Source: Chitinophagaceae bacterium
GTDB lineage: Bacteria; Bacteroidota; Bacteroidia; Chitinophagales; Chitinophagaceae
NCBI GenBank assembly: GCA_947457465.1
Contig: CANGWB010000009.1
Location: forward strand, 1 to 64,000
Length of the DNA stretch: 64,000 bases
Direction of reading: 5' to 3'
The translations under genes and the position numbers were made by a program. Positions 52,172-61,953 of this stretch are shown here, piece after piece. Position 1 is the first letter of the stretch. Each line of letters starts with the position of its first letter. Under the pieces are notes generated by a model. It saw nothing but the letters and a program-made list of their open reading frames with translations. It ran no database searches and was not told where the DNA came from.

Positions 52172-53461
52172 TTATCGACGAAGCCAGGGTTTCGGATCGA
52201 TGTTCTTGGTTTCGATCATGAGGATCAAATCGACCTGGCCTCCGTCTCCCTCTTCACTTCTTCCCGTCTTTCCGATCGACTGCCCTGTTTTAACCGCAGT
52301 TCCTTTACTAACCGAGACACTGGTCAGATTACTGTAAGTGGTGAAATATTTACCATGGCGGATGGTGACTGCCATCCCGTCGCCCAGATTAAAGACACCG
52401 ATAACATCTCCATCAAATACAGCTTTCACCGCCATGCCGGAATTGGGTGTGGAGATGGAAATACCCGGATTATCGAACGTGAGTAAGGTGTTCTCGATCT
52501 TATTGGGACCGAAATTGGATGTGACCACCCCATTATCTACTGGCCAGGGCAAGCGTCCCCGATTATTCTGAAATCCACTGTTCAATTCCACATCACGTGC
52601 CGTAAGATCGAGGTAAGTGGGTTTCGTGGTGGGATTGGGATCAGTGCGTTTGCTTCCTCCGCCGGCTGTCGCTTTAACTTCTGGTTTGGGATCCGCCGTT
52701 TTGGGTGCGGCCGCCTTAGCTTTTGCCCTGGCAGCTTCGATCTCTCTTTTTACGATCGCATTGATGGATGCGAGCAACTCTTTATCCCGCTTCTTTTTAG
52801 CGGCGATCTGCGTTTGAAACTCGCGCTCTTTGGATTTGAGCTGATTGACCACCGCATCTTTTTGCTTCCGCTCTTGCCCCAGCTCATCTACCTTTTTTGC
52901 CTGTACCGACATCACCTGACTTTTCTCTTCTTTTCGAACCAGTTGCTCTTTTTGACGGGCAGCGATCAATCGCTGATGATCCTCGATATTGGCAACTTGC
53001 TTCTCCCGATGCGCCCGGTAGGTACGGAGATAATCCATCCGTTTCAGGGCATCATTGAAATTACTGGCTGAAAAAATGAAGTTGATGTAGTCGTAATTGC
53101 TACGATACCGATAGGCATAAACGACACTGCGGGCATATTGAACCCGCAGGGTATCGAGCTGATTGTTCAGTCGATAGATCTCCAATTCGCTGAGATAGAT
53201 ATTATCCTCGATATTTCGGATTTCCGAATTGATCGAGTTCAGGTAACGTTCCTGTAACTGGATCTTTCGGTTCAACAGATTGAGCTGACTGAGCGTCTGC
53301 TTTTTTTGGGACTTGACCTGATCGTATTGTTGTTGGATCTCGTTAAGTTCTCGCTGAATCTCCTTTCGCTCTGCCTCCAAGGTTGCTTTCTCATTGACCG
53401 GTTGTGCCGTGGCAACGATAGACGAGAGTAAGAGCAGGGGAAGCAGAAGACGAAAAACCAT
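52172..53461 (-). CDS. EnvC-like murein hydrolase activator (coiled coil plus LytM domain)
   Basis: Encodes 429 residues from the ATG at 53461 (MVFRLLLPLLLLSS). A signal peptide ends VATAQ. Residues 20-250 form long coiled coils (KATLEAERKEIQRELNEIQQ onward), then a Lys/Ala/Pro linker and a C-terminal M23/LytM domain. The zinc ligands of active M23 enzymes are missing: GISISTPNSG stands where HxGxD is expected, and VDLILMIE replaces the HxH strand. That is the pattern of EnvC/NlpD, which activate amidases during cell division rather than cutting peptidoglycan. Confidence 0.87.
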   Translation of the reverse strand: MVFRLLLPLLLLSSIVATAQPVNEKATLEAERKEIQRELNEIQQQYDQVKSQKKQTLSQLNLLNRKIQLQERYLNSINSEIRNIEDNIYLSELEIYRLNNQLDTLRVQYARSVVYAYRYRSNYDYINFIFSASNFNDALKRMDYLRTYRAHREKQVANIEDHQRLIAARQKEQLVRKEEKSQVMSVQAKKVDELGQERKQKDAVVNQLKSKEREFQTQIAAKKKRDKELLASINAIVKREIEAARAKAKAAAPKTADPKPEVKATAGGGSKRTDPNPTTKPTYLDLTARDVELNSGFQNNRGRLPWPVDNGVVTSNFGPNKIENTLLTFDNPGISISTPNSGMAVKAVFDGDVIGVFNLGDGMAVTIRHGKYFTTYSNLTSVSVSKGTAVKTGQSIGKTGRSEEGDGGQVDLILMIETKNIDPKPWLRR

Positions 53462-53521
53462 GTAATGAATTATAAACTTGAATGGGGTATGAAGCAATTT
53501 GCGAAATTAAACGCGAAAACC

Positions 53522-54355
53522 TCACTCGATCTTATAGTTTTTAGGCACGACGAATGGGAAACTTAACGTTTCATTAAAAGCATATTGCTTGTAGTTCAAT
53601 TTTACGAGCAGGTTTTTCTTCTCTGATACCTGAACGGTACGGCGACGGGAAAACCAAACTCCTTGCTTATTCTCGTAATCGCCATAGGAAAGATAACTGG
53701 AGCGCGGTCGGTTGACATTGACGTCATCTAGCTTGTAGCTGTTGACCAATTTATCCGACTCTCCAATGGTCAGCAGTTTACGGAAAAGCGCATTGCTTCC
53801 TTGCAGCGCGATCTGTCCGCCACTGCGCGAATAGTTGAAGAAAGCAGAATCCAGAAATACCGGATTGCCGACCAGCAGGTCCTGTAAGGAACGCAGATCA
53901 AGCGGAAGCGAGGTGATCTCCTGGAGATATGTGATTGGTCGGGTGAAATAAGTCTTATCCTGCTTGTTCATCACTTTAACAGAATCGGGTGTGATACAGG
54001 CGCGAACCCCCTCAATACCGAAAATAGCCGTTAGGGAGAGCCAGATCAGGCTATCGCGTTGAATGCGCACTTGAACGTTCACATTCAGGCTTTTGCCATC
54101 CGACTCTTCATAATCAACATCGATCTTACCGGAAAAACTCTTGAATTCGATCCGGTTGGCCAGTATGGAATCGTATTGACGTTGAATGAATCGGACTGAA
54201 TCTGCCTGAGCCGCTTCCAGCGCCTGTTTAGCAATGGCAACAGAATCGATGCGGGTATTGATGGCCGTCTGGATCTTACGGGTGCCTCGGCAGGCAGTCA
54301 AGCCTATCAAGACGATCGAGAGCAGCAAGGTGTATCGGTTAAGAAATCGGTTCAT
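53522..54355 (-). CDS. DUF4292 lipoprotein
   Basis: Encodes 277 residues with a lipobox LTAC (Cys about residue 22) after the signal [18 protein letters not shown]. The mature protein has the pattern of DUF4292 ([39 protein letters not shown]), which resembles the LolA/LolB fold, so a role in outer-membrane lipoprotein or lipid handling is possible. It overlaps dut by 4 bases and precedes the EnvC-like gene by 60 bases. Confidence 0.83.
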   Translation of the reverse strand: MNRFLNRYTLLLSIVLIGLTACRGTRKIQTAINTRIDSVAIAKQALEAAQADSVRFIQRQYDSILANRIEFKSFSGKIDVDYEESDGKSLNVNVQVRIQRDSLIWLSLTAIFGIEGVRACITPDSVKVMNKQDKTYFTRPITYLQEITSLPLDLRSLQDLLVGNPVFLDSAFFNYSRSGGQIALQGSNALFRKLLTIGESDKLVNSYKLDDVNVNRPRSSYLSYGDYENKQGVWFSRRRTVQVSEKKNLLVKLNYKQYAFNETLSFPFVVPKNYKIE

Positions 54356-54795
54356 TTTTTTCCGGTATGTCCGAATCCGCCTTCGGATCGGGGGGTTTCA
54401 TTAATTTGATCTACTGGGACCCACTCTATTTGCTCCACTTGTTGGATCACCATTTGTGCGATGCGGTCTCCGTCCTGTATGATGCTTGAATGGTCAGAAA
54501 GGTTGATTAAAAGAACCTTAATTTCTCCCCGATAGTCGGAATCGATCGTTCCGGGTGTATTCAGGCAGGTAATACCTTGCTTCAGCGCCAATCCGCTTCT
54601 GGGCCGGACCTGTGCCTCATAACCGAAGGGCAGTTCAATAAATAGTCCGGTCGGGATCAGTTCTCGTTGCAAGGGCTGCAGGGTGATAGGGGCCGTAAGA
54701 AAGGCACGTATGTCTAGCCCGGACGAACCCTCCGTTGCATAGGCCGGTAAGAGATGCGGGGAACGATTTACGATTTTGACAGAAAGGACTGACAT
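54352..54795 (-). CDS. dut: dUTP diphosphatase
   Basis: Encodes 147 residues and hydrolyses dUTP to dUMP. All five motifs are seen: [46 protein letters not shown] and [12 protein letters not shown]. The last carries His where E. coli has Ser (GGFGSTG). Trimeric enzyme of normal length. Overlaps the DUF4292 gene by 4 bases. Confidence 0.95.
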   Translation of the reverse strand: MSVLSVKIVNRSPHLLPAYATEGSSGLDIRAFLTAPITLQPLQRELIPTGLFIELPFGYEAQVRPRSGLALKQGITCLNTPGTIDSDYRGEIKVLLINLSDHSSIIQDGDRIAQMVIQQVEQIEWVPVDQINETPRSEGGFGHTGKK

Positions 54796-54825
54796 GGCGC
54801 AAAGATAACGGCCCGATACAGCCGA

Positions 54826-55308
54826 TCACCCTTGCTTTTTCAACAGGGCTGTGGCTTGTGCCATGAGCCCTTCTTCTCTTCCCGCAAAACCCATTTTTTC
54901 CGTGGTGGTCGCTTTGATCGAGATAGCAGACCGATCGATCTGTAGAATGCCGGATATGGCCTCACGCATGGCATCGAGGTGGGGACTGATCTTGGGTTTC
55001 TCTAGGCAAAGTGTGGAGTCGATGTTCACGACTTCATAGCCCTCTTTGACTATCAGTGAATGGGTGTGTGCCAACAATTTTTTACTGTCGATATCCTTGA
55101 AGGCCGGGTCGGTATTGGGGAAGTGAATGCCGATATCACCCAGTGCTAATGCCCCGAGCAAGGCATCGCAGATCGCGTGCAGCAGTACGTCTGCATCGCT
55201 ATGTCCGAGTGCGCCTTTATAATGGGGGATCTGAACCCCTCCGATCCATAGGGCTCTACCCACAACCAGTTGATGAAAATCGATGCCGGTACCGATGCGA
55301 TAACTCAT
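54826..55308 (-). CDS. ispF: 2-C-methyl-D-erythritol 2,4-cyclodiphosphate synthase
   Basis: Encodes 160 residues, fifth enzyme of the MEP isoprenoid pathway. Zinc ligands are in GTGIDFHQL (Asp, His) and the second conserved block is GHSDADVLLHAICDALLGA; DIGIHFPNTDP and ATTTEKMGFAGREEG are also diagnostic. It lies 30 bases upstream of dut, likely in the same transcript, and its upstream border is the terminator at 55333-55358. Confidence 0.96.
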   Translation of the reverse strand: MSYRIGTGIDFHQLVVGRALWIGGVQIPHYKGALGHSDADVLLHAICDALLGALALGDIGIHFPNTDPAFKDIDSKKLLAHTHSLIVKEGYEVVNIDSTLCLEKPKISPHLDAMREAISGILQIDRSAISIKATTTEKMGFAGREEGLMAQATALLKKQG

Positions 55309-55332
55309 AATGGGGCAAATATCCTGAAAAAT

Positions 55333-55358
55333 AAAAGTCCCGCCGAAGCGGGACTTTT
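55333..55358. terminator. Symmetric terminator between porV and ispF
   Basis: AAAAGTCCCGC (55333-55343) and GCGGGACTTTT (55348-55358) are perfect complements with loop CGAA. The A and T ends make it a working terminator on either strand; here it ends porV on the minus strand. Confidence 0.92.
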
Positions 55359-55376
55359 ACCTTCTCTAATGAATGA

Positions 55377-56522
55377 TTATTTTTTCTTCTCCAGATCGAA
55401 GGCCACAGAGAAACGCAGCGTGTTAGACAGCGGGTTACGCGTCACACCAGCACCTGTGGGGATCAGGTAAGCGAAGTTGAATTGGAATACATTGTAAACA
55501 ACACCCAAACCGGTTGTGAAGTAACGACGGTTACCCTTTGTTACGTTCTCGTAGAAATAACCGGCACGGAGGTTGAATTGGTTGTTGTATGTATACTCAG
55601 CACCAACTGACCACTGGAACTCCTTCAGCTCTTCACCGAACCCACCCGGAGCATCTCCGAATGAGCTCAACCAGCTGCTAACAACACCCTTGGTGCGGTA
55701 AGCGGCCAGCGCAGCAGCATCACCCTCTGCAGGAGGAGTAGGCACTAACAGTTTGTTCGTTTCCAAACCTAAAGAGAGTGAGTTTTTGTCGTTGTACTTC
55801 TTCGTGTAGTTCACACCGGCACCGAGGTTAGCAGGGATGAAATCCTTTGCATCGGCGTTGTCGGTATAAGCGATCTTAGAACCCAGGTTAGAAAGGGTTA
55901 CACCCCAAGCCAGACCGGAACCAGAAGCTCCTTTGTTGGTGTGATAATATCCCAGATCTGCAGCGATCGCACTACCAGCTTGGTAAGTAGTGCTACCAAC
56001 GGTAGTACCACCAGCCAAGTTAGAGTTGATGTACTTCAAAGTGATACCAACACCACTCTTGTCGTTCAACTTACGGCTATATCCGAGGTCAACACCGAAT
56101 TCACGGGGACGGAAGTTACCGAAGTCGTTACCGAGGTTGTCGGTAAAGGTGATGTTACCGAGGCTGAAATAGCGAACAGATCCAGTGATGGCCTGATCGT
56201 CAGACATTTTGTAGAAACCTGAAACAGTGGCCAGGTAAACATCGTTCACCAGGTCACGCATCCAAGGAGTATAGGTAGCAGAGATGTTGGCTTTTGATTT
56301 GTTGAAAGCAGCCTTACCCACGTTCCAAAGTCCGGAGTAAGCATCCGCGCTAGTGGCGATTCCCAATTCACCCATTCCACCGGAACGAGCATCAGGAGAA
56401 ATACGCAAGAAAGGAACAGCCGTAGTGACCACATTGATAGGGTCAGCCTGGGCCATAACATTGTTTGACACACCGCAGAACATGAGCAGTGCAGCCGTGA
56501 GTTTCAAAGCAGTTGGTCTCAT
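55377..56522 (-). CDS. porV: Type IX secretion outer-membrane shuttle protein PorV (LptO)
   Basis: Encodes 381 residues. A signal peptide ends VMAQ, followed by the family opening AVPFLRISPDARSGGMGELG, then barrel strands (AGSAIAADLGYYHTNKG; FNLRAGYFYENVTKG) and the terminal strand LRFSVAFDLEKKK. PorV shuttles cargo from the translocon to the PorU attachment complex. It is downstream of porU on the same strand, with 183 bases and its own candidate promoter between them, and is followed by a strong terminator. Confidence 0.95.
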   Translation of the reverse strand: MRPTALKLTAALLMFCGVSNNVMAQADPINVVTTAVPFLRISPDARSGGMGELGIATSADAYSGLWNVGKAAFNKSKANISATYTPWMRDLVNDVYLATVSGFYKMSDDQAITGSVRYFSLGNITFTDNLGNDFGNFRPREFGVDLGYSRKLNDKSGVGITLKYINSNLAGGTTVGSTTYQAGSAIAADLGYYHTNKGASGSGLAWGVTLSNLGSKIAYTDNADAKDFIPANLGAGVNYTKKYNDKNSLSLGLETNKLLVPTPPAEGDAAALAAYRTKGVVSSWLSSFGDAPGGFGEELKEFQWSVGAEYTYNNQFNLRAGYFYENVTKGNRRYFTTGLGVVYNVFQFNFAYLIPTGAGVTRNPLSNTLRFSVAFDLEKKK

Positions 56523-56543
56523 TAGAAAGGTTTTAGAGTGGTG

Positions 56544-56551
56544 TAAATATA
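56544..56551 (-). promoter_or_regulatory. Candidate -7 element (TATATTTA) for porV
   Basis: Minus strand, one base from TAnnTTTG, 21 nt before the ATG at 56522. It may allow porV expression independent of porU. Confidence 0.45.
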
Positions 56552-56705
56552 GGGGCTTTTCTACAAAACCCGTATAAAAAAAGATTTTTTTTCGGGAGCA
56601 AAGGCCCTGAAACTCATGGATTTCCGCAAGTTATAACCCTTTTACCCGCGAGGATAACGGCGAACAAAGGCCTTTATTGTAAAAGAGTTAAAGAAATTAT
56701 AAACA

Positions 56706-59700
56706 CTAGAGGATAACCAGCTTCCCCAGGTGTCGGGCCTCCCCTTTTCCGGCGGCACTGACCTTTAATCGGTACAGATAGGTACCTCGTCCGAGGCGAT
56801 CACCCTGATCATCCCGTCCATCCCATTCCAGGTCACGCGAAAAATTACCCTCGGTAAGGACCGTTGACCGGATTGTGCGTACCACCCGTCCGGTGATGGT
56901 CAATACCTCCACCGCTACGTTCAGGACCTGCCCAGGGGCATTGTGCTCGAACCAAAAAGCCGTTTGGGCCGTGAAGGGGTTGGGGTAATTCAATACTCGC
57001 TGGATACTGAGTGCCCCCGGCTCGCCCACCACGAATGAGAGGATGCGTTCCGAGGGATTGTTCAGTACGTCCCAAGCCCGAAGTTTGATCGAATAGGCCC
57101 CTGGCTCCAAAACCGGCAGCGGAAACCGGATCCGACCGGTTTTATAGGTGTCGGGGTCGGACTGGTAGAAATCATTCAGCAGGAAGGTTGAAGGTTGAGG
57201 GCTGAAGGATGAGTTTGTTGAGAGGTTTGTGGTTGAAAGCGTAGCAATGATGTCGTGTCCGATGCCGCCGGCTGTATTGATCCCAGAGGAGTCTGAAAGG
57301 TTTGCCAACAGAATAGGTGACTCATCGGTCAGCCCACCCTCGGCAAAGCCCTCTTCATTTAGGGAAAGACGGATACCCGGTCCTTCGTTATCCAAAAAAA
57401 TACCCGCGGCTTGATCACCGAAAAGAACCGAATCGGCGTAGCCCTTTGCATCGCGTAAAGGGGATCGCGCATAATAAGAAATGCGTCCTCTTCCCGTTAC
57501 CAGATTCATATCCAGCGGGGCGGTGAATTCAAATTGAAAACGTCCGTTCGTCACCGTAGAGATCCCGCTGAACAAAACCCCACCCGGCATTTCAACGGGC
57601 ACGGAAAAAGAACCCGGATCATTGCCAAGCGTACGCTGCGTACGGGGTTTATCATACACGGTTGGAAAAACAGAACCATTGAAATCCGCAAGGCGAATGC
57701 CGTTTCGATCCACTACTTCCCCTTCGATCACGACGCGTTGCCCGGCCTTGATCGTATCGGTAAAAGAGAGTGGCCGACCATTGATCCGAAGCGTTCGCAC
57801 TTCATCTGTTGGATAAGCAAGAGTCAGTGCCGGATCACCAAGCAGACTGAATTTGCGATTGTTCACCCGATCGGCTGATGTCTGATACGTCAGATTTTTT
57901 GCGCGGCGAATCGATTCGCCCAGCGACAGATATTTTCCAGTTGTCTCCGGTTGCAATGCAGTGCGCAAATAATTTTCATTGAGGATCCTATTGCTGAATG
58001 CAAATACGGGTCTGGCTGTTGATAGTAAAGCGATTCCTCCGGAAGCCGGTTTGAGTAGCAATCGTTCACCCAATCCCCTGACAGCGGGATTATCAAATGG
58101 TGCAAAATCACAGGTGGCCACAATGAAAAGTGGCAGCCTGTCGGGATTGTTCCAATTCTCTACCGAGGATCGAGAAACCAACACCTCTTCTGCCAATTGA
58201 TCCTTTCCACCATGACCTGAATAATTGACAATTAGATCCCCTTTGAACACTTCTCTGTCGAGTGCCTGATTGGCCTCGGGATAACGCGTGCCGCCGGCAC
58301 CGGCCTGTTGACGAAAAGCATCCAGATAGATCTTGCGGGGATCGAGCCAGGGGGCCAGCTGTTGCGTAACAGCAGCCATTCCTTCCGCATCATTCAGGTG
58401 CAGATTTCCATCCTCATCATCCGCCACGAACGATAACCGTGTACGCCAACTTCCCATAGTGGTTGTATCATCATAGGAAATCACTTTATCAACAAACGTC
58501 ATCGCCTCCAAAGGTGTTCTGGCAGGGATGCGACCGATGCCCAGATCCAACAGATTACTGATCGCCGGATTATTTATATCCTCCGCATCATCCAGAAAAC
58601 CAAAATAATCATCGGTGCAATATGTGCCGAGCGGATCCAGTGATTCGGGACTTTGATAAACCGGGATCGGTCGATCGTTGTTGCGAACCCGATTCTTCGG
58701 ATCGTAAGATCCGGCACCCATCAACAGCAAATAACGGGGACAATCGGCAGGTGTGTTTCGTGCACGATCATAATACATCTTCATCAGATCCCGAATGGCT
58801 GTCGGATCGTTGCTGCCGCCACCGAATTCCTCGCGCACTTGTTCAATGGGAATCACTTGCACCCGTAACCCTCTTTTATTGCGATGATGCACCGCTAGTT
58901 TTTCGGCCGCGTTTCTCCAAGCATTCGGTACCACGATCACCATATCGGTGGCAGGGGCTCCATGAAGATCCTGATTGGATACCGCTCCGATGAATTGCGG
59001 CGCGGGAAAATCATTTCCGGTGAACGCCACATAGGAACGGATTTTATCTGGTGTTGTTTGCACGGTATACAGCGTACCGTTGCGGTCGCCCGATAATCGG
59101 CGTGCATCGAAGGGATCGGTCACATCCCAGACCGAGAGATCATTGGGTGCTGCCTGCCATTGATAGCGAACGGCGGATGGCCCGACCGAACCCGGATCAC
59201 TGAACGATAACATTTTTATACCGCTCATGGATAAGGCGCGCGGCACGAATACCTCGATGCGATCGAGCCAACCTTGCGCTCCGAAGGCACCCGGCTGGTA
59301 TTGATAACGAATATCAAGTGTGGATGATGTGATCGATGTTGTGAAGACATCTGTTCGCGCAATGGCGAAAGGGTCGTATTGATTGGTGCCTACAGGGGGA
59401 ATGGTTTGCTGTCCGATCTCCTGCCCATTTAACCGAAGATCGAATCGGGATCCGGATCCGGTGCTTCTTGCGAGAACATAACTACGCAAGATGGCTAGTC
59501 CGCCAGCAATGGCATTGGGAAAATTGAAAGGAAGATCTTTCACCAGCGACTTGCCCGGTGCCTGTGCCAGCTCGTCACCGAACCATTGTTGTCCGCTCGA
59601 CAACAGATTCACGGAATCGAGCTCGTACACCTTCCGATCGTAAAAACGATCGATGATGGTGCCAGTGGATCCCGATGCAACTTGTGTGGAAATACGTTTA

Positions 59701-60158
59701 CCGACTCCGCCGATGCTCAAGTAGTAATAGGCACTGTCGCTGTAGAGATTTTTGCGAAAGGAAAACGGGGTTGGACCGGACTCAGGGACCCAGACATGTG
59801 GCCCTGCCGAATGAAAAAGAATGTGATCGTTCACGTTGAACTGTCCGTCGCCGCCATCGAATACTTCAATGGCAATCTCCCGAAGGTCATCCACATAAAA
59901 CGATGCATTGGATTCACCCAGCATCTGTCCGCCTTTGCTGAAAAGTCGCAGACCAGCGGAGGGAACCGGCAAATTGGCGATACCGGCTGTTTGGATCCTG
60001 GCCCCGTCGATGCGGTAAATCCCCTCACTGGTCACCGCAAGCTTATACCAGTTTCCGGAGGCCAGCACCGAGCGGGACGCATAGGTACGTTGTGCCCCGC
60101 CGTTGACAGGGTATAGCACAAACGCTAAAAAAAACAAAAAAACAACGGCTCGGACCAT
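56706..60158 (-). CDS. porU: Type IX secretion sortase PorU
   Basis: Encodes 1150 residues. A signal peptide ends NGGAQ (about residue 23). PorU is a surface C25-family (gingipain-like) protease that removes the sorting domain from cargo and links it to lipopolysaccharide. The catalytic His is in VNYSGHGGKDQ (about residue 649) and the Cys in VATCDFAPFD (residue 683). The C-terminus has a FlgD-like/sorting-type domain (NYPNPFTAQTAFWFEHN; GRGTYLYRLKVSAAG). Residues about 974-993 (STTNLSTNSSFSPQPSTF) are encoded by a copy of the purine-rich repeat and look like an insertion between strands. Divergent from gldJ, upstream of porV. Confidence 0.94.
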   Translation of the reverse strand: MVRAVVFLFFLAFVLYPVNGGAQRTYASRSVLASGNWYKLAVTSEGIYRIDGARIQTAGIANLPVPSAGLRLFSKGGQMLGESNASFYVDDLREIAIEVFDGGDGQFNVNDHILFHSAGPHVWVPESGPTPFSFRKNLYSDSAYYYLSIGGVGKRISTQVASGSTGTIIDRFYDRKVYELDSVNLLSSGQQWFGDELAQAPGKSLVKDLPFNFPNAIAGGLAILRSYVLARSTGSGSRFDLRLNGQEIGQQTIPPVGTNQYDPFAIARTDVFTTSITSSTLDIRYQYQPGAFGAQGWLDRIEVFVPRALSMSGIKMLSFSDPGSVGPSAVRYQWQAAPNDLSVWDVTDPFDARRLSGDRNGTLYTVQTTPDKIRSYVAFTGNDFPAPQFIGAVSNQDLHGAPATDMVIVVPNAWRNAAEKLAVHHRNKRGLRVQVIPIEQVREEFGGGSNDPTAIRDLMKMYYDRARNTPADCPRYLLLMGAGSYDPKNRVRNNDRPIPVYQSPESLDPLGTYCTDDYFGFLDDAEDINNPAISNLLDLGIGRIPARTPLEAMTFVDKVISYDDTTTMGSWRTRLSFVADDEDGNLHLNDAEGMAAVTQQLAPWLDPRKIYLDAFRQQAGAGGTRYPEANQALDREVFKGDLIVNYSGHGGKDQLAEEVLVSRSSVENWNNPDRLPLFIVATCDFAPFDNPAVRGLGERLLLKPASGGIALLSTARPVFAFSNRILNENYLRTALQPETTGKYLSLGESIRRAKNLTYQTSADRVNNRKFSLLGDPALTLAYPTDEVRTLRINGRPLSFTDTIKAGQRVVIEGEVVDRNGIRLADFNGSVFPTVYDKPRTQRTLGNDPGSFSVPVEMPGGVLFSGISTVTNGRFQFEFTAPLDMNLVTGRGRISYYARSPLRDAKGYADSVLFGDQAAGIFLDNEGPGIRLSLNEEGFAEGGLTDESPILLANLSDSSGINTAGGIGHDIIATLSTTNLSTNSSFSPQPSTFLLNDFYQSDPDTYKTGRIRFPLPVLEPGAYSIKLRAWDVLNNPSERILSFVVGEPGALSIQRVLNYPNPFTAQTAFWFEHNAPGQVLNVAVEVLTITGRVVRTIRSTVLTEGNFSRDLEWDGRDDQGDRLGRGTYLYRLKVSAAGKGEARHLGKLVIL
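57181..57240 (-). repeat. Purine-rich repeat, copy C, inside porU
   Basis: The plus strand carries AAGGTTGAAGG (57184-57194) and CTGAAGGATGAG, matching copies at 34355 and 37097. Read as porU codons it gives a Ser/Thr/Asn/Pro-rich segment without a stop. Confidence 0.65.
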
Positions 60159-60322
60159 TTCTAACCCCTTGGTTCTATGGGATTTCTCCCCTTAAAATTT
60201 AGTAAATCCCCTATTCCCCGTGTCGCCGAAAGCGATTATATTCGCATTTCGTCCTCCGGGTTTGATCGCGCATGCAATAAAACCCATCCGGGGCCGTTAA
60301 AAGTATTCCAATTCATAGGTTT

Positions 60323-61888
60323 ATGCAACAACGTCTGAAAACCCTCTCTTGGCTGTTCGCCGCCACCGTCCTTCTCAGCTCCTGCAAAGGAGGATTGTTC
60401 GGCAAAAAGAAATTCGATAAATCCGATGCCACGGGGTGGAACTACAACGATAAGAATCAAGGCGGTTTCCGTGTCGCCAAATCCCAAGAGCAAGGTCTCG
60501 GGCCCGGCTTGGTGTTTGTGGAAGGCGGTACGTTCATGATGGGACAAACCGAGGAGGATGTGATGGGCGACTGGAACAACATTCCACGTCGTGTATCCGT
60601 ACCTTCCTTCTACATGGACCGTAGTGAAGTCACGAACGTACACTACCGTGAATACCTGCACTGGCTGAGTCGCGTGTTCGATCCGTCAGATCCCCAATAC
60701 ATTCCGGTGATCCAAGGTGCTATGCCTGATACACTCGTGTGGCGCAGTGAGCTGAGCTTCAACGAGCCGATGGTAGAATATTATTTCCGTCACCCCGGAT
60801 TCAATGATTATCCGGTTGTGGGTGTTAGCTGGGAGCAGGCAAAAGACTATTGCCTCTGGCGTACCGACCGGGTGAACGAGAACACGCTCATCCAAAAAGG
60901 CTACATCAACAAATCGAACATGAAACCCGGCGCACAGCAGGGCGACAACAACTTCAATACGCGTTCTTATCTGCTCGGACTCTACAATGCACCTCCCGGT
61001 TCGGCCATGAAGAAAAAAGGAAGCGGCCTGCCTCCTATGCCTGCCACGGTTGAATCAGGAACCATGCTTCCCGAATACCGTCTCCCAACAGAAGCTGAGT
61101 GGGAATACGCGGCGTACGGTTTAATCGGACAAAACCCCCGTACTTCCCTGAAAGAAGGAAAGCGTGGTGAGGAATTGCAACAGAATAAACAAGTATATCC
61201 CTGGGCTCAAAACGTAAATGGACTGCGCGATTCACGTCGCGGCAGCTGGCAGGGTGTGTTTCTCGCGAACTTCAAAAGAGGTTCGGGTGATAACGCGGGT
61301 GTGGCCGGTGGTTTGAACGACCGTGCCTTCTACACAGCGCCTTCAAAATCTTTCTACCCCAACAATTTCGGCTTGTACAACATGGCCGGTAACGTGAGCG
61401 AGTGGGTAGAAGATACCTACCGTCCGCTCTCTGCCCTTGACTATGATGATCAGCCTGCACCGTTCCGCGGTAACAAATACAAGAAACTGTATGTGACCGA
61501 TCCCACCACACTTGATCCATCTGCTCGTTACGAGAAAGATAGCTTAGGTCGCGTTCGGATGGATTCGGTAACCGTTGCCGAAAGCAAAGATCGCCGCAAC
61601 TATCAGCGTGGTAACGTGATCGACTTCCTTGACGGTGATGACCTGTCGATGGCTGAATACAAGTACAAAGAATCTACCCTGATCGATCCGGAGCGCTCCA
61701 AAGTATACAAGGGTGGTAGCTGGAATGACCGTGCTTACTGGCTGAGCCCCGGTGCCCGTCGATACCTCGAGCAAGATCAGGCCATGAGTACACTCGGATT
61801 CCGTTGCGCCATGAGCCGCCTCGGATCTCCGGAAGGAAATCGTCGCAAGACCGGACAGCATTTCCCGACCCGTCGCCAGAAGCGCTGA
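60323..61888 (+). CDS. gldJ: Gliding/type IX secretion lipoprotein GldJ
   Basis: Encodes 521 residues. The lipobox is LLSSC (Cys about residue 21). The domain is of the FGE/SUMF1 sulfatase-modifying type: GPGLVFVEGGTFMMGQ, SFYMDRSEVTNVHYREYLHW, RLPTEAEWEYAAYG, NMAGNVSEWVEDTYRP and STLGFRCAMS. GldJ and GldK have this fold without the formylglycine-generating activity; they stabilise the secretion and gliding machinery at the outer membrane. The gene order porV-porU next to gldJ matches other Bacteroidota, which favours GldJ over GldK. Ends in a terminator. Confidence 0.9.
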   Translation: MQQRLKTLSWLFAATVLLSSCKGGLFGKKKFDKSDATGWNYNDKNQGGFRVAKSQEQGLGPGLVFVEGGTFMMGQTEEDVMGDWNNIPRRVSVPSFYMDRSEVTNVHYREYLHWLSRVFDPSDPQYIPVIQGAMPDTLVWRSELSFNEPMVEYYFRHPGFNDYPVVGVSWEQAKDYCLWRTDRVNENTLIQKGYINKSNMKPGAQQGDNNFNTRSYLLGLYNAPPGSAMKKKGSGLPPMPATVESGTMLPEYRLPTEAEWEYAAYGLIGQNPRTSLKEGKRGEELQQNKQVYPWAQNVNGLRDSRRGSWQGVFLANFKRGSGDNAGVAGGLNDRAFYTAPSKSFYPNNFGLYNMAGNVSEWVEDTYRPLSALDYDDQPAPFRGNKYKKLYVTDPTTLDPSARYEKDSLGRVRMDSVTVAESKDRRNYQRGNVIDFLDGDDLSMAEYKYKESTLIDPERSKVYKGGSWNDRAYWLSPGARRYLEQDQAMSTLGFRCAMSRLGSPEGNRRKTGQHFPTRRQKR

Positions 61889-61910
61889 TCTTCCCTAATA
61901 ACATTCATCG

Positions 61911-61936
61911 AAACCCTCCCCTGTGGAGGGTTTTTT
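61911..61936 (+). terminator. Intrinsic terminator after gldJ
   Basis: AAACCCTCC (61911-61919) pairs with GGAGGGTTT (61925-61933), loop CCTGT, followed by further T bases. It separates gldJ from murF, whose promoter follows at once. Confidence 0.9.
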
Positions 61937-61941
61937 GTTGG

Positions 61942-61949
61942 TAGTTTTG
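61942..61949 (+). promoter_or_regulatory. -7 element (TAGTTTTG) directly before murF
   Basis: Exact TAnnTTTG match, 4 nt before the murF ATG at 61954 and 6 nt after the T run of the gldJ terminator. Confidence 0.6.
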
Positions 61950-61953
61950 TCGC

